Source: an uncultured beta proteobacterium | GTDB taxonomy: Bacteria; Pseudomonadota; Gammaproteobacteria; Burkholderiales; Burkholderiaceae_C | Reading direction: 5' to 3' | DNA: 64,000 bases | NCBI GenBank assembly: GCA_903873485.1 | Contig: CAIQOO010000083.1 | Coordinates: 1 to 64,000 of the forward strand | Part shown: positions 1 through 7,958 of the stretch, piece after piece | Layout: every line of letters starts with the position of its first letter | How positions within the stretch are numbered: position 1 is the stretch's first letter | The notes under the pieces: generated by a model | The model's input: the letters and a program-made list of their open reading frames with translations, nothing else | Told to the model about the DNA's origin: nothing | Databases searched by the model: none | Position numbers and translations under genes: made by a program

Positions 1-117
1 GGCTACCTCGGACGAGCCAACGATCCACCCCCAGGCCATCAATTGATGTGGCAAGGCTATACCAATCTGCAACTGATATGCCAGGGATTTTTGCTTGGCA
101 TGGAGGGTTCGGGGTGA
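1..117 (+). mobile_element. C-terminal fragment of an IS4-like transposase (partial, runs off left edge)
   Basis: Frame 1 is open from the first base to a TGA at 115-117 and encodes 38 residues. The peptide begins GYLGRANDPPPGHQLMWQGY and continues with N-L-Q-x-I-C-x-G-F. The order Gly-x-Leu-Gly-Arg, a Pro-Gly turn, x-Trp-x-Gly, then a Leu-rich helix ending in Gly-Phe is how IS4-family transposases typically end (from memory of the family, not a search). Only the tail is in the window, so I cannot tell whether the element is intact. The terminal inverted repeat, if any, should lie in the AT-rich bases just after 117. The fragment borders an unusual gene cluster and may mark one side of acquired DNA. 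Confidence 0.5.
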
Positions 118-123
118 TTATAT

Positions 124-273
124 TTATGGGTAAAGGGCAGGTCTAGGCTGCGAAATGTACAATTTATTTCTATTTGTTTCTTCAGTTAAATGCTGATTGT
201 TCTCAGTAAAATAATCGGTTTTTGATTTCAGATAAAAAGAAGATGATTTTGAGTACTTCAGTATTTTTTCCAT
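124..273 (-). CDS. Small hypothetical protein (49 aa)
   Basis: I do not recognise this ORF. It has an ATG at 273 preceded by AGAAGG at five bases spacing, which is as good a ribosome site as those of the larger genes nearby. It encodes 49 residues starting MEKILKYSKSSSFYLKSKTD, polar and lysine/serine/asparagine-rich, with no hydrophobic segment. It lies 54 bp downstream of the UPF0175 gene on the same strand and could be the last gene of that run. UPF0175 proteins are often followed by a DUF3368 PIN-domain toxin; this ORF does not resemble one. Base composition is markedly AT-rich, so it may equally be chance or part of the flanking insertion sequence. The rest of 118-327 shows nothing else I can support. 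Confidence 0.3.
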   Translation of the reverse strand: MEKILKYSKSSSFYLKSKTDYFTENNQHLTEETNRNKLYISQPRPALYP

Positions 274-327
274 GGTTACCTTCTTTTGTATGTTTGATCG
301 TCTGTGTCAACGAAAGCGACATCAGAA

Positions 328-579
328 TCATACTGATTTCAAGCCATTAATTTCTTGAATCAACTCATCGCGACTGATATCGATGACTGCGACTTGATTC
401 TCTTTGCAAACGGTCATGAAGTCGTAGAGATCAATCCCCGCCAAGGTGGCGGCCTTGGCAAAAGTCACGCGCCCACGCTGAAAAAGCCACAACGCGTAGG
501 ACGTGCGCATCTCATGGCGAATGGTCAGCTCGGTCTGGAGTGCAACAAAATCATTGGGCAATTCGATGGCAATTTGCAT
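328..579 (-). CDS. UPF0175 family protein (83 aa)
   Basis: The protein starts MQIAIELPNDFVALQ and contains the family core: a short beta strand, a helix with E-M-R-x-S-Y-A-L-x-L-F, then G-R-V-T-F-A-K-A-A-x-L-A-G, which reads as a helix-turn-helix-like segment. UPF0175 proteins are small, probably DNA-binding and usually found as the antitoxin side of pairs with DUF3368 PIN-like toxins. I chose the ATG at 579 because it matches the family N-terminus and has an AGG-containing ribosome site; an upstream extension would run into the synthetase gene. It follows the synthetase-like gene by 37 bp. No recognisable toxin partner follows, so it may be an orphan or a regulator of the operon; function is inferred. 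Confidence 0.7.
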   Translation of the reverse strand: MQIAIELPNDFVALQTELTIRHEMRTSYALWLFQRGRVTFAKAATLAGIDLYDFMTVCKENQVAVIDISRDELIQEINGLKSV

Positions 580-616
580 GATCGACCTAAAAAAATAAGA
601 TGGTGTAGCGCATCGG

Positions 617-1921
617 TTAAACAAAATCCACATATCTTTTGAACTCGGCTGGGGATACATCCAGCAGAAATTCGTCGCACTCACCGCGCTTGATTCGCAA
701 AAACTCTTCAATAAACTTTTCACCCAGTTCTCTGGTCAAAATCTCATCGCTGGCAAGGGCTTGCAGCGCATTCGGCAAAGTCGTTGGCAAACGTTTGATT
801 CCCCTAGTCACCAATTGATCCGCATTGAACAGGTACAAATTTTCATTACAAGGTTCCCCAGGCTCAATCTCGCACGCAATGCCATCCAAGCCCGCGTAAA
901 TCACCGCAGCAGTCAAAAGGTACGGGTTGGCCGACGAATCCGGCACGCGCAGTTCAAGCCGCCCACCAGGGGCGCGGACAAACGCTGTGCGGTTGTTGTC
1001 ACCATACGCAATATTCACCGGTGCCCAGGTTGCCCCGGAGCGCGAGCCACGTGACACCAGGCGTTTGTAAGAGTTGACGCAAGGTGCAGCCAGTGCCGTC
1101 AAGCCGCTGGCATGCGCTATCAAGCCACCCAGAAAGTGATAGGCCAGCGGACTAAGTCGCAAACCCCTGGGGTCGCTGGCATCTTCAAAAGCGTTTTCAG
1201 CCAAGCTCGCACCCGCCGACATGTGCATGTGCAAGCCGCTGCCGGATCGCTCGGCAAATGGCTTGGGCATAAAAGAACATAACATGCCGTGTTTCCTGGC
1301 GATAGCCGATGCCGCCATCCTGAAAAAAATCAGGTTATCGGCCGTGCGTAGTGCCTCGGCATAAGTGAAATTCACCTCAAATTGGCCGTTGGCATCTTCA
1401 TGGTCGATTTGATAGACATCAATCTCAGCCAATTCGAGCGCGGTGCGCAACTCAGTCAAAAACCCGGATACCGAAGAGAGGTGACGAAAATCGTAGCAAG
1501 GCTTGTCCAGCGACTCTGATCCGGTGGCCACTTCATAATCGCCGTTGGGCAGAGGTTTGAGCAAAAAAAACTCCGGCTCCAGGCCGGTGAAAAACTCCAA
1601 ACCGGTTGCCTGCTTGAAAGCCGCAATGGCCTTCTTGGCGATCACCCGTGAATCCAGCGGATGCGGACTGCCCAAGACATGACCCTCGCAGGTCACGCTG
1701 GCGACACCCGGCATCCAGGCCACAGGGCGGATGGATGTTGCATCACCCACCGCCATGAATTCCTGACCATGGGGTTCCATGCCCATGCCAGCAATCGCGA
1801 AGCCCGCAAAGCCTGCACCCGCGCCAAAAATCATGTCGCGGTGTTTGGCCGGCACCAGCTTGGCTTTGGCGCGCCCGTGAATATCGACAAACTGGGCCAG
1901 GTAATAGTCAAAATCGGTCAT
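617..1921 (-). CDS. Type III glutamine synthetase-like ligase (GlnT/GMAS group, 434 aa)
   Basis: An ATP-dependent ligase of the glutamine synthetase superfamily, expected to join ammonia or an amine to the gamma-carboxyl of glutamate. It starts MTDFDYYLAQFVDIHGRAKA and has the GlnT-type AGFAGFAIAGMGMEPHG segment, E-P-E-F-F-L-L (metal-binding Glu), Y-Q-I-D-H-E-D-A-N-G-Q-F-E-V-N and the ATP/metal region F-M-P-K-P-F then H-M-H-M-S. Length fits the roughly 435-residue type III/gamma-glutamylmethylamide synthetase group rather than the 470-residue GlnA. The ATG at 1921 overlaps the asnB stop (ATGA), which fixes the start and implies translational coupling. Its neighbours suggest that it amidates or ligates a product of this cluster rather than serving nitrogen assimilation. 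Substrate unknown. A second GS-like gene (puuA) lies at 24.4-25.8 kb. Confidence 0.85.
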   Translation of the reverse strand: MTDFDYYLAQFVDIHGRAKAKLVPAKHRDMIFGAGAGFAGFAIAGMGMEPHGQEFMAVGDATSIRPVAWMPGVASVTCEGHVLGSPHPLDSRVIAKKAIAAFKQATGLEFFTGLEPEFFLLKPLPNGDYEVATGSESLDKPCYDFRHLSSVSGFLTELRTALELAEIDVYQIDHEDANGQFEVNFTYAEALRTADNLIFFRMAASAIARKHGMLCSFMPKPFAERSGSGLHMHMSAGASLAENAFEDASDPRGLRLSPLAYHFLGGLIAHASGLTALAAPCVNSYKRLVSRGSRSGATWAPVNIAYGDNNRTAFVRAPGGRLELRVPDSSANPYLLTAAVIYAGLDGIACEIEPGEPCNENLYLFNADQLVTRGIKRLPTTLPNALQALASDEILTRELGEKFIEEFLRIKRGECDEFLLDVSPAEFKRYVDFV

Positions 1922-3693
1922 GAGGCTGTTTTCAGGTTGTCTTGATTTTCCGGGAAAAACTCTTGCAGCCACAACTTGGTCATCAAAAGTGTGCGCAGTT
2001 GCCGGGTGTGGTTGTGCAGGCCGCTGCGGTGTTCTTCGAGCATCACGAGCAACTCGTTGCGGTTAAAACGCCCACCATCAGGCAACATCAGAACGTCACG
2101 CGCCCAAGGGTACAAAGAGGTCTTGATCCATTCGCCGATCGGCAATGTCGGCATGGTCTTGGGCCGGAACACAAAATCATGGTCAAAGTATTTGGCCGCT
2201 GCATTTTTAAGAAAATGCTTGCCGATGCCCTGATAAAACTTGGCGGTCAAGGGCAGCCGGGCAAACATTTCACTCACGCGGTGATCGAGAAACGGTGCCC
2301 GTCCTTCTATGGACCAGCAGGCACCCATGCGGTCACCTTTGACCGAGTTATTGCCCGGCATCAATGATGTCAGTTCATAAGCTGCGACCTGTTCCATAGG
2401 CTCCAGATCAGACCACGGCTGGGTCATCTCGATGAAGCAATCCAGCGCCCCTTGGGTATATGGCAAAAAGTTGCTGCTCATCAGACGACGGCGATCCTTG
2501 TCGGTGGTGTAGCTGATCATGTCAAAGTAACCGCGCATCGAGAAGTTGGCGCGCGTCATCTCGGAGAAATACTGCTCGTTGTGCCTGAATCCCAACATGA
2601 CCTCATCAGGCCCGTCGCCATTGAACATGACGATCTTGCCCATTTCATGGGCGCGGCGCGACAGCAGGTAAAACAGGAAAAATGAGAAATCACCGTGCGG
2701 CTGCTCGGCATGGCGCACCACTGATTGCGCAATCTCCGGAATATTGGCCGGTGTGATGTCCAGCGAGGACAGGTTGATGTTAAGTTCTGCGGCCACGCGC
2801 TGCGCATAAGAAAATTCCGAGAAACCCTTGTCTTCAATGCGCAGGCCAATCGCATCAACCTGCGGGCGGTTCCACTGGTGAACCAGCCGCGCTGCAATCA
2901 CCGATGAATCCACGCCGCCACTGAGAAACAAGCCGCCGTCCACGTCAAAGCGCATCTGTAGCCGAATGGCGTTGTCCAGCGCCTGTTCAAACTCCTCATG
3001 GGTCGCGTCTTGCCGTTGACCTGCAATCGGCCATTGCCAGTAACGCTTGGGAGCAGAAAACTGGCCGTTGCAAAAACTCATGTAGGTGCCAGGCGGCAGA
3101 TGGCAGATGCCCTCAAAACAGGTTTCCGGCGGTGGGCAGTAGTTAAAAGAAAACACATTGCCCAAGGCTTTTTCATTGACGCGGCGCTCAAACCTGGGCA
3201 GCGCCAGAATCGCCTTGATCTCGCTGGCAAAGGCCAGACCGCCCTGGTATTTGGCATAGAAGCAGGGCTTGATGCCTTGGCGGTCGCGTGCCAGCATGCC
3301 GGTCTGCGTGCGCTGATCCCAGATGAAAAAGGCAAACATGCCGACCAGGTCGTCGAGCATCTTCTCGCCTTTTTCGCACCACAGGTGCACCAGCACTTCG
3401 GTGTCGCAACGCGACTTGAATTGGTAGCCTTTGGCCTTGAGTTGCTCTCTCAGTTCAATGAAGTTGAAAATCTCGCCATTGAACACCACCCAAACCTGTC
3501 CATCGGTGTTGCTCATGGGCTGTTTGCCGTTTTCCGGGTCCACCACAGCCAGCCGTGCGTGCCCGAGGATGGCAGCGCCCAGCACCTCAACGCCTTGCTC
3601 GTCAACACCCCTGTATTTGATGCTGTTGATCATCTTCCAGACATCATTTTCTGTTGTCTCAGAGGCGTTCACTACGCCGGCGATTCCACACAT
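1918..3693 (-). CDS. asnB: Asparagine synthetase (glutamine-hydrolysing), AsnB type (591 aa)
   Basis: Two-domain amidotransferase. The N-terminal class II glutaminase domain starts MCGIAGVV, so Cys2 becomes the catalytic nucleophile after Met removal; F-N-G-E-I-F-N and the R-D-R-x-G-x-K-P motif are present. The C-terminal synthetase domain carries the PP-loop L-S-G-G-V-D-S-S that adenylates a carboxylate, and N-G-D-G-P-D-E. Full length for the family. Close relatives occur both as true asparagine synthetases and as amidotransferases in exopolysaccharide loci. It begins 9 bp after the gcvPB-like stop and overlaps the next ligase by ATGA. In this setting it may amidate a sugar acid or other carboxylate; that part is inference. 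Confidence 0.9.
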   Translation of the reverse strand: MCGIAGVVNASETTENDVWKMINSIKYRGVDEQGVEVLGAAILGHARLAVVDPENGKQPMSNTDGQVWVVFNGEIFNFIELREQLKAKGYQFKSRCDTEVLVHLWCEKGEKMLDDLVGMFAFFIWDQRTQTGMLARDRQGIKPCFYAKYQGGLAFASEIKAILALPRFERRVNEKALGNVFSFNYCPPPETCFEGICHLPPGTYMSFCNGQFSAPKRYWQWPIAGQRQDATHEEFEQALDNAIRLQMRFDVDGGLFLSGGVDSSVIAARLVHQWNRPQVDAIGLRIEDKGFSEFSYAQRVAAELNINLSSLDITPANIPEIAQSVVRHAEQPHGDFSFFLFYLLSRRAHEMGKIVMFNGDGPDEVMLGFRHNEQYFSEMTRANFSMRGYFDMISYTTDKDRRRLMSSNFLPYTQGALDCFIEMTQPWSDLEPMEQVAAYELTSLMPGNNSVKGDRMGACWSIEGRAPFLDHRVSEMFARLPLTAKFYQGIGKHFLKNAAAKYFDHDFVFRPKTMPTLPIGEWIKTSLYPWARDVLMLPDGGRFNRNELLVMLEEHRSGLHNHTRQLRTLLMTKLWLQEFFPENQDNLKTAS

Positions 3694-3702
3694 GACAATC
3701 CT

Positions 3703-5124
3703 TTACGCTGTTAAATCAATACGGGCAATTTTGCGGCTCACCGGGGCACGCAGAAGCAGCGCATCGTCAGTGGCATCTTCGTCAAACACCTTCTGAAAGA
3801 TGCCAATCTGGTAATCAAGGCTGGCCTTGGACTCGGTCTCGGTCGGCTCAATCAGCATAGCCGATTTCAGGTCACCCGGAAAATAAACACAGCCTGCGCC
3901 CACCAGCGTCGGCGGGTGGATGCCGTAGTCAATCAGACGCTTGGCAAACTGGCGTGCCGAGGTGCGCAGCCGGGCACCCGACAGCAAGGCCTCATGCTTG
4001 CAGAGCTGGTCATACACCGGTGGCAGCATGTGCGCGAGTTGGTGTTGCAGATAATTGGCGTTAAGCACGGCGTTTTGCGATGCTTGACGCAGCCCGCTTG
4101 CGCCCATGGTGCGCAGGTAGCCGTAAGCCCGCAGCAGAACCGCCACATGGCCGTGGAAGCTTTTGATGCGACCGATCGACATTGGAGTCACTTCGTGGGG
4201 CTGGGCGACGCCCTCGCGTCGTACCGCTACTGGCGTCGGAAGGTAAGGAGCAAGCACCTTTTTGACAGCTACCGGGCCGGCACCCGGACCACCGCCGCCA
4301 TGCGGTGTCGCAAAGGTTTTATGCACATTGACGTGAACCACGTCAAAACCCATGTCGCCAGGCCGAACAATGCCCATCAGCGCGTTGAGGTTGGCGCCGT
4401 CGTAGTACAGCAGGGAACCGTTGGCGTGAACCAGTTCTGCAATTTCTATGATTTGATCCTCGAAAAGGCCCAGGGTTGAGGGGTTGGTCAGCATGAAAGC
4501 CGCCACGTCGGAAGTCAGCATGCGCTGCAGTTCCACGATATCCACCCGCCCGCGCAGGTCAGACGGCACGATGCGGCATTCAAACCCGGCCATCGCCGCC
4601 GATGCAGGGTTAGTGCCGTGTGCAGAATCTGGCACCAGCACCACCGGTCTCGGATTCTTTAAATGCGCGTAATGGGCGCGAATCATCAATAGGCCCGCCA
4701 ATTCACCATGGGCACCAGCGGCCGGTGCCAGGCAGCAGGCATCCATGCCGGTAATTTCGCAAATCATGCCTTGCAGTCGCTCAAACAGCTCCCAGACTCC
4801 GCCCAGGGTATTAGGTGGCTGTAGCGGGTGTGCATGGGCGAAGCCCGGCAGGCGTGCCAGCTCGTCATTGCGCTTGGGGTTGTATTTCATGGTGCATGAT
4901 CCCAAGGGATACGGGCCGTTATCCACACCATGCGAATCAAGACTTAGCCGCGTGAAATGCCGCACCACGTCCACTTCACTGATTTCCGGCAAGCCAATCG
5001 ACAAGCGCTGTCTGGCGAAGGCGGGGGGCACTAGCCTGATCATGTTGTCGCCCCCGTCAGCAAAGACATCGCTGGCCGCACCGGGGCGGTGCAGGCCAAG
5101 AAGGGTTTGGGAACCTGTTGTCAT
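3703..5124 (-). CDS. Glycine dehydrogenase (decarboxylating) subunit 2-like (GcvPB, 473 aa)
   Basis: PLP-dependent half of a two-subunit glycine decarboxylase P-protein. Visible motifs are Y-P-L-G-S-C-T-M-K-Y-N-P-K near the N-terminus, A-G-A-H-G-E in the middle, and the cofactor lysine site V-N-V-H-K-T-F-A-T-P-H-G-G-G-G-P-G, so the Schiff-base Lys is kept. Length fits the split form of about 480 residues. The start at 5124 is set by an ATGA overlap with subunit 1; an ATG 21 bp upstream gives a less family-like N-terminus. Proteobacteria usually carry a single-chain GcvP of about 950 residues, so a split pair is notable. No gcvT or gcvH is nearby, so function within a glycine cleavage complex is doubtful; decarboxylation of another amino acid or a biosynthetic reaction is possible. 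Confidence 0.85.
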   Translation of the reverse strand: MTTGSQTLLGLHRPGAASDVFADGGDNMIRLVPPAFARQRLSIGLPEISEVDVVRHFTRLSLDSHGVDNGPYPLGSCTMKYNPKRNDELARLPGFAHAHPLQPPNTLGGVWELFERLQGMICEITGMDACCLAPAAGAHGELAGLLMIRAHYAHLKNPRPVVLVPDSAHGTNPASAAMAGFECRIVPSDLRGRVDIVELQRMLTSDVAAFMLTNPSTLGLFEDQIIEIAELVHANGSLLYYDGANLNALMGIVRPGDMGFDVVHVNVHKTFATPHGGGGPGAGPVAVKKVLAPYLPTPVAVRREGVAQPHEVTPMSIGRIKSFHGHVAVLLRAYGYLRTMGASGLRQASQNAVLNANYLQHQLAHMLPPVYDQLCKHEALLSGARLRTSARQFAKRLIDYGIHPPTLVGAGCVYFPGDLKSAMLIEPTETESKASLDYQIGIFQKVFDEDATDDALLLRAPVSRKIARIDLTA

Positions 5125-6509
5125 ATCAGTTGTGCCTTCAGGCATTGAGCGGCATGTCGGATGTAGTCATCAATATCTTCGCTGCTTTTGGTTTCGGTTA
5201 CTGCGACAAGCAGGCCACGAGGATGCCCCGCCAGCGACTGGGCCACCGCCACGCCGGCAAAAATTCCCTGTGCCTGCATACGCTGGCAAAACAGGGCGGC
5301 GTCCACGGGCAGCTCGATTGAAAATTCATTAAAGAACACGCCGCTGCGCAAGGCCTTGATGCCTGGCAATAACAGCAAACGCTGTTGCAAATCACGCGCT
5401 TTGGCTGCGTTTACCTGTGCGATCTGCATGAAGTTCACCTCGCCAAGCGTCGCCAGATAGACCACCACCCGAATCGCATTCAAGGCCTGGTTGGAACAAA
5501 TGTGGCTGGTAGCCTTGTCGCGGGCAACGTGCTGCTCGCGATCCTCCTTGACCAGGGCATAGCCGAGTTGACCATTAAGGTCGTGAACACGGCCAACCAG
5601 ACGCCCCGGCAGATACCTTTCAAGCGGCTTGGCGCAGGCAATGATGCCGATATACGGCCCGCCGGCATTGAGCGGCAAACCCAGCGGCTGGCCTTCACAC
5701 ACTACGATGTCGGCACCCAGTCGGCCAGGTGGCTCCAGCCAGCCGCACAGCAATGGGTTGACAGATACGCTCAACAACACCTGATGAGCCTGGCACAGCC
5801 CGACCAAGGCGGCAACATCTTCGATTACCCCGAATGCGTTTGGGCTTTGCAGCACAAGGCCTGCGACATCACCTTTGATCAATAGGGCTTGCACAGCGGC
5901 AGCATCGGTCAGACCGGTTTCAGGGTCTTGTGCGACGCGTTCAATCGTGATTGAGCGTGGCAACAAATAAGTCAGCAAAACATCGCTGTAGTCGCTCCAC
6001 AAGGCAAGCGGAACAACAATGCGGCGCTTGCCCGTGGCACAGCACATCATCCAGCACGACTCCGCCAATGCCGTCGCACCGTCATAGACAGAGCAGTTGA
6101 CGCATTCAAGCCCCAACAGTCGGCCAGTCAGCACCTGAAACTCGAACAGTGCCTGTAGCAGGCCCTGACTCATTTCTGGCTGATAGGGTGTGTAGGCCGT
6201 CAGGAACTCGCCACGCGCAACGATGGCCTCCACCACAGCCGGCACGTAGTGTTCATAGGCACCACTTCCGAGAAAACTTGAGTGGGTCTGGCTGTTGCTG
6301 TTCATCTGCGACATGGTGCGCACATCGCGCATCAGTTCCCATTCGCTCAGAGCGTGGGGGAGTTCAAGCTCGCGGTTCAGGCGAATCTTGGCAGGCACAT
6401 CGGCAAAGAGTTGCTCTACCGATGTCAGCCCCATGACGGTCAGCATTTCCTGAACGTCATGTTCAGTATGAACGTTGAACCCCAGCGGGCGGTGCTTAGT
6501 TTGCGCCAT
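5121..6509 (-). CDS. Glycine dehydrogenase (decarboxylating) subunit 1-like (GcvPA, 462 aa)
   Basis: Non-catalytic half of the split P-protein. It contains the family stretch S-S-F-L-G-S-G-A-Y-E-H-Y-V-P, then F-L-T-A-Y-T-P-Y-Q-P-E-M-S-Q-G and S-V-Y-D-G-A-T-A, all characteristic of GcvPA. In known two-subunit enzymes, subunits 1 and 2 together form the active site, and the ATGA overlap here agrees with a complex made in fixed ratio. I chose the ATG at 6509 ([11 protein letters not shown]) over a GTG two codons earlier. The gene overlaps the end of the sugar-transferase gene by 14 bp, which ties it to glycan genes rather than to a gcvTHP operon. What the pair decarboxylates here is unknown. Confidence 0.85.
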   Translation of the reverse strand: MAQTKHRPLGFNVHTEHDVQEMLTVMGLTSVEQLFADVPAKIRLNRELELPHALSEWELMRDVRTMSQMNSNSQTHSSFLGSGAYEHYVPAVVEAIVARGEFLTAYTPYQPEMSQGLLQALFEFQVLTGRLLGLECVNCSVYDGATALAESCWMMCCATGKRRIVVPLALWSDYSDVLLTYLLPRSITIERVAQDPETGLTDAAAVQALLIKGDVAGLVLQSPNAFGVIEDVAALVGLCQAHQVLLSVSVNPLLCGWLEPPGRLGADIVVCEGQPLGLPLNAGGPYIGIIACAKPLERYLPGRLVGRVHDLNGQLGYALVKEDREQHVARDKATSHICSNQALNAIRVVVYLATLGEVNFMQIAQVNAAKARDLQQRLLLLPGIKALRSGVFFNEFSIELPVDAALFCQRMQAQGIFAGVAVAQSLAGHPRGLLVAVTETKSSEDIDDYIRHAAQCLKAQLI

Positions 6510-7050
6510 GACCACTTAACCTTTTCAATGTGCAAACCATGATTTTCAGGTCAAGCCATGGCGATGTTTCGCGTGTGTACTGGAGGTCCAGCGCCAGGCG
6601 CCGTGCGAAGCTGCCTTCGGAACGTAAAACCACCTGTGCCAGCCCGGTAATGCCCGGCCGCACACTGCAGCGCTGCGCCCAGTCGGCATCCGAATACAGC
6701 CCGCGCTGCACCGGTACATCGGGCCGCGGGCCAACCAGGCTCATGTCGCCTTTGAGCACATTGATGAGTTGCGGCAGCTCGTCGATGCTGGTTTTGCGGA
6801 TGAAACGGCCCACCCGGGTAATGCGCGGATCGTGATCCTGTGTGAAATACGGGCCAATCGCAGCCGCGTTGTTTACCATGCTGCGAAATTTGTACATGCC
6901 AAATTCGCGTCCGCCCAAACCCAGCCGGGTCTGGCGAAACAGCACCGGCTGGCCCATGGTTGCCAACACCGCCAGCGCCACCAGCAGCAGCAGCGGGCCA
7001 AGACATGCCAGTGCCATCAGCGATATCACCATGTCGATCAACCGCTTCAT
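6496..7050 (-). CDS. Small polyprenyl-phosphate sugar-1-phosphate transferase (184 aa)
   Basis: Bacterial sugar transferase of the monotopic PGT family (the catalytic core of WcaJ/PglC-like enzymes). It moves a phospho-sugar from a UDP-sugar to undecaprenyl phosphate at the inner membrane, the first step of making a lipid-linked glycan. The N-terminus [20 protein letters not shown] is the re-entrant membrane helix with the Lys-Arg before it. Then come P-V-L-F-R-Q-x-R-x-G, Y-K-F-R-S-M, the catalytic Asp-Glu in S-I-D-E-L-P-Q-L[15 protein letters not shown], and R-P-G-I-T-G-L-A-Q. This is the short form without the N-terminal membrane domain. It follows the aldolase-like gene by 13 bp. The sugar donor cannot be read from sequence. 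Confidence 0.9.
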   Translation of the reverse strand: MKRLIDMVISLMALACLGPLLLLVALAVLATMGQPVLFRQTRLGLGGREFGMYKFRSMVNNAAAIGPYFTQDHDPRITRVGRFIRKTSIDELPQLINVLKGDMSLVGPRPDVPVQRGLYSDADWAQRCSVRPGITGLAQVVLRSEGSFARRLALDLQYTRETSPWLDLKIMVCTLKRLSGHGAN

Positions 7051-7063
7051 CGGCTTAGGCGAT

Positions 7064-7933
7064 TCAAGCCGTCGGCGGCACCGGTGTCACGGCTGGCTCG
7101 GCAGGCTTGCTCAGCTTTTCCGCAATCGTCACGATAAGTGCCGCAATGCGCACCCGGTCGGCCTCGACCTGCTCCGGGCTGCGGGTGGCGAGTTCAACTT
7201 CGGCCTCGCGCAGTGCCAGGATTGCATCTTCAAAAGGCGTGTCGTCACCTCTGCGGTGATAGGCAAAGGTGCGCGACAAAATCACTGCTTGCGAGCCTAG
7301 CCGCAAATGCTCGGCCAGCACGTCGCGCCCGGGCAGCAAGCCTTCGTTCATGCGCGCCATGCCGCCAAAACCAAAGCGCAGGCCGCGCCGGGCGGTGATC
7401 GCCGCTGCCCGATCGACCATGCCGTTGGCCAAAGGCTCAAACATGAAGCGCATCGCCAGGGAAATATGCAAGTCGTTCAGGCCAACGTAAATTTCTTCAA
7501 GCCCCGGAAAACCAATCCATTCGTCAATCGAGGCCAGTGCATCGGCGGTTTCAAGCAGCGGCACGATCGGGCAACGGCCTGCCACGATGTCGATAAAGCG
7601 GCGCAGCGTCTGGGCATTGGTGAACATCGGCAGCATCAGCAGGTCGGCTTGCGGCCCCTGCCCCTGTGTCAAACCCTGCGCCAGCACCGCTTCAACCTCA
7701 GCCTGGGTGCCGTCATGCAGGGGGTTGACACGCACCATCAGCCTTGACTGCCTGAGCTGTGCCTTGATCAGGCCAATGTCGTCAATCTGGTGGTTGCTGA
7801 TGTAAGTATTGCGCCCGGCTTGCCGCTCTGCCTTGCCCAAGCGCTCCAGGTCAACAAACAGCCGGATGCCGCCCAACTCGTCGCAGCGGCGGGCCAGTTC
7901 AGGGTCATTGGTGATTTTCAGCAGATCAAGCAT
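7064..7933 (-). CDS. HpcH/HpaI aldolase / citrate lyase-beta family protein (289 aa)
   Basis: TIM-barrel lyase of the HpcH/HpaI superfamily, which makes or cleaves C-C bonds to pyruvate-, glyoxylate- or acetyl-CoA-type substrates using a divalent metal. Seen in the sequence: M-V-R-V-N-P-L (the conserved Arg), M-L-P-M-F, L-L-E-T-A-D-A-L (metal Glu) and Y-V-G-L-N-D-L-H-I-S-L (metal Asp). The C-terminus ends in a Pro/Ala-rich tail. It is the second gene of the minus-strand run, 25 bp after the flippase gene. The combination of this enzyme with a PGT and PLP and GS-like enzymes suggests that it builds a small carbon unit for the product; the real substrate is unknown. Confidence 0.75.
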   Translation of the reverse strand: MLDLLKITNDPELARRCDELGGIRLFVDLERLGKAERQAGRNTYISNHQIDDIGLIKAQLRQSRLMVRVNPLHDGTQAEVEAVLAQGLTQGQGPQADLLMLPMFTNAQTLRRFIDIVAGRCPIVPLLETADALASIDEWIGFPGLEEIYVGLNDLHISLAMRFMFEPLANGMVDRAAAITARRGLRFGFGGMARMNEGLLPGRDVLAEHLRLGSQAVILSRTFAYHRRGDDTPFEDAILALREAEVELATRSPEQVEADRVRIAALIVTIAEKLSKPAEPAVTPVPPTA

Positions 7934-7958
7934 GGGATTTGGTCGGAGTAAGTTTCGA

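Noticed and set aside
3703-6509. Ordinary glycine cleavage operon
   Set aside because: Neither gcvT nor gcvH nor a glycine riboswitch-like leader is present; the neighbours are glycan and amidotransferase genes.
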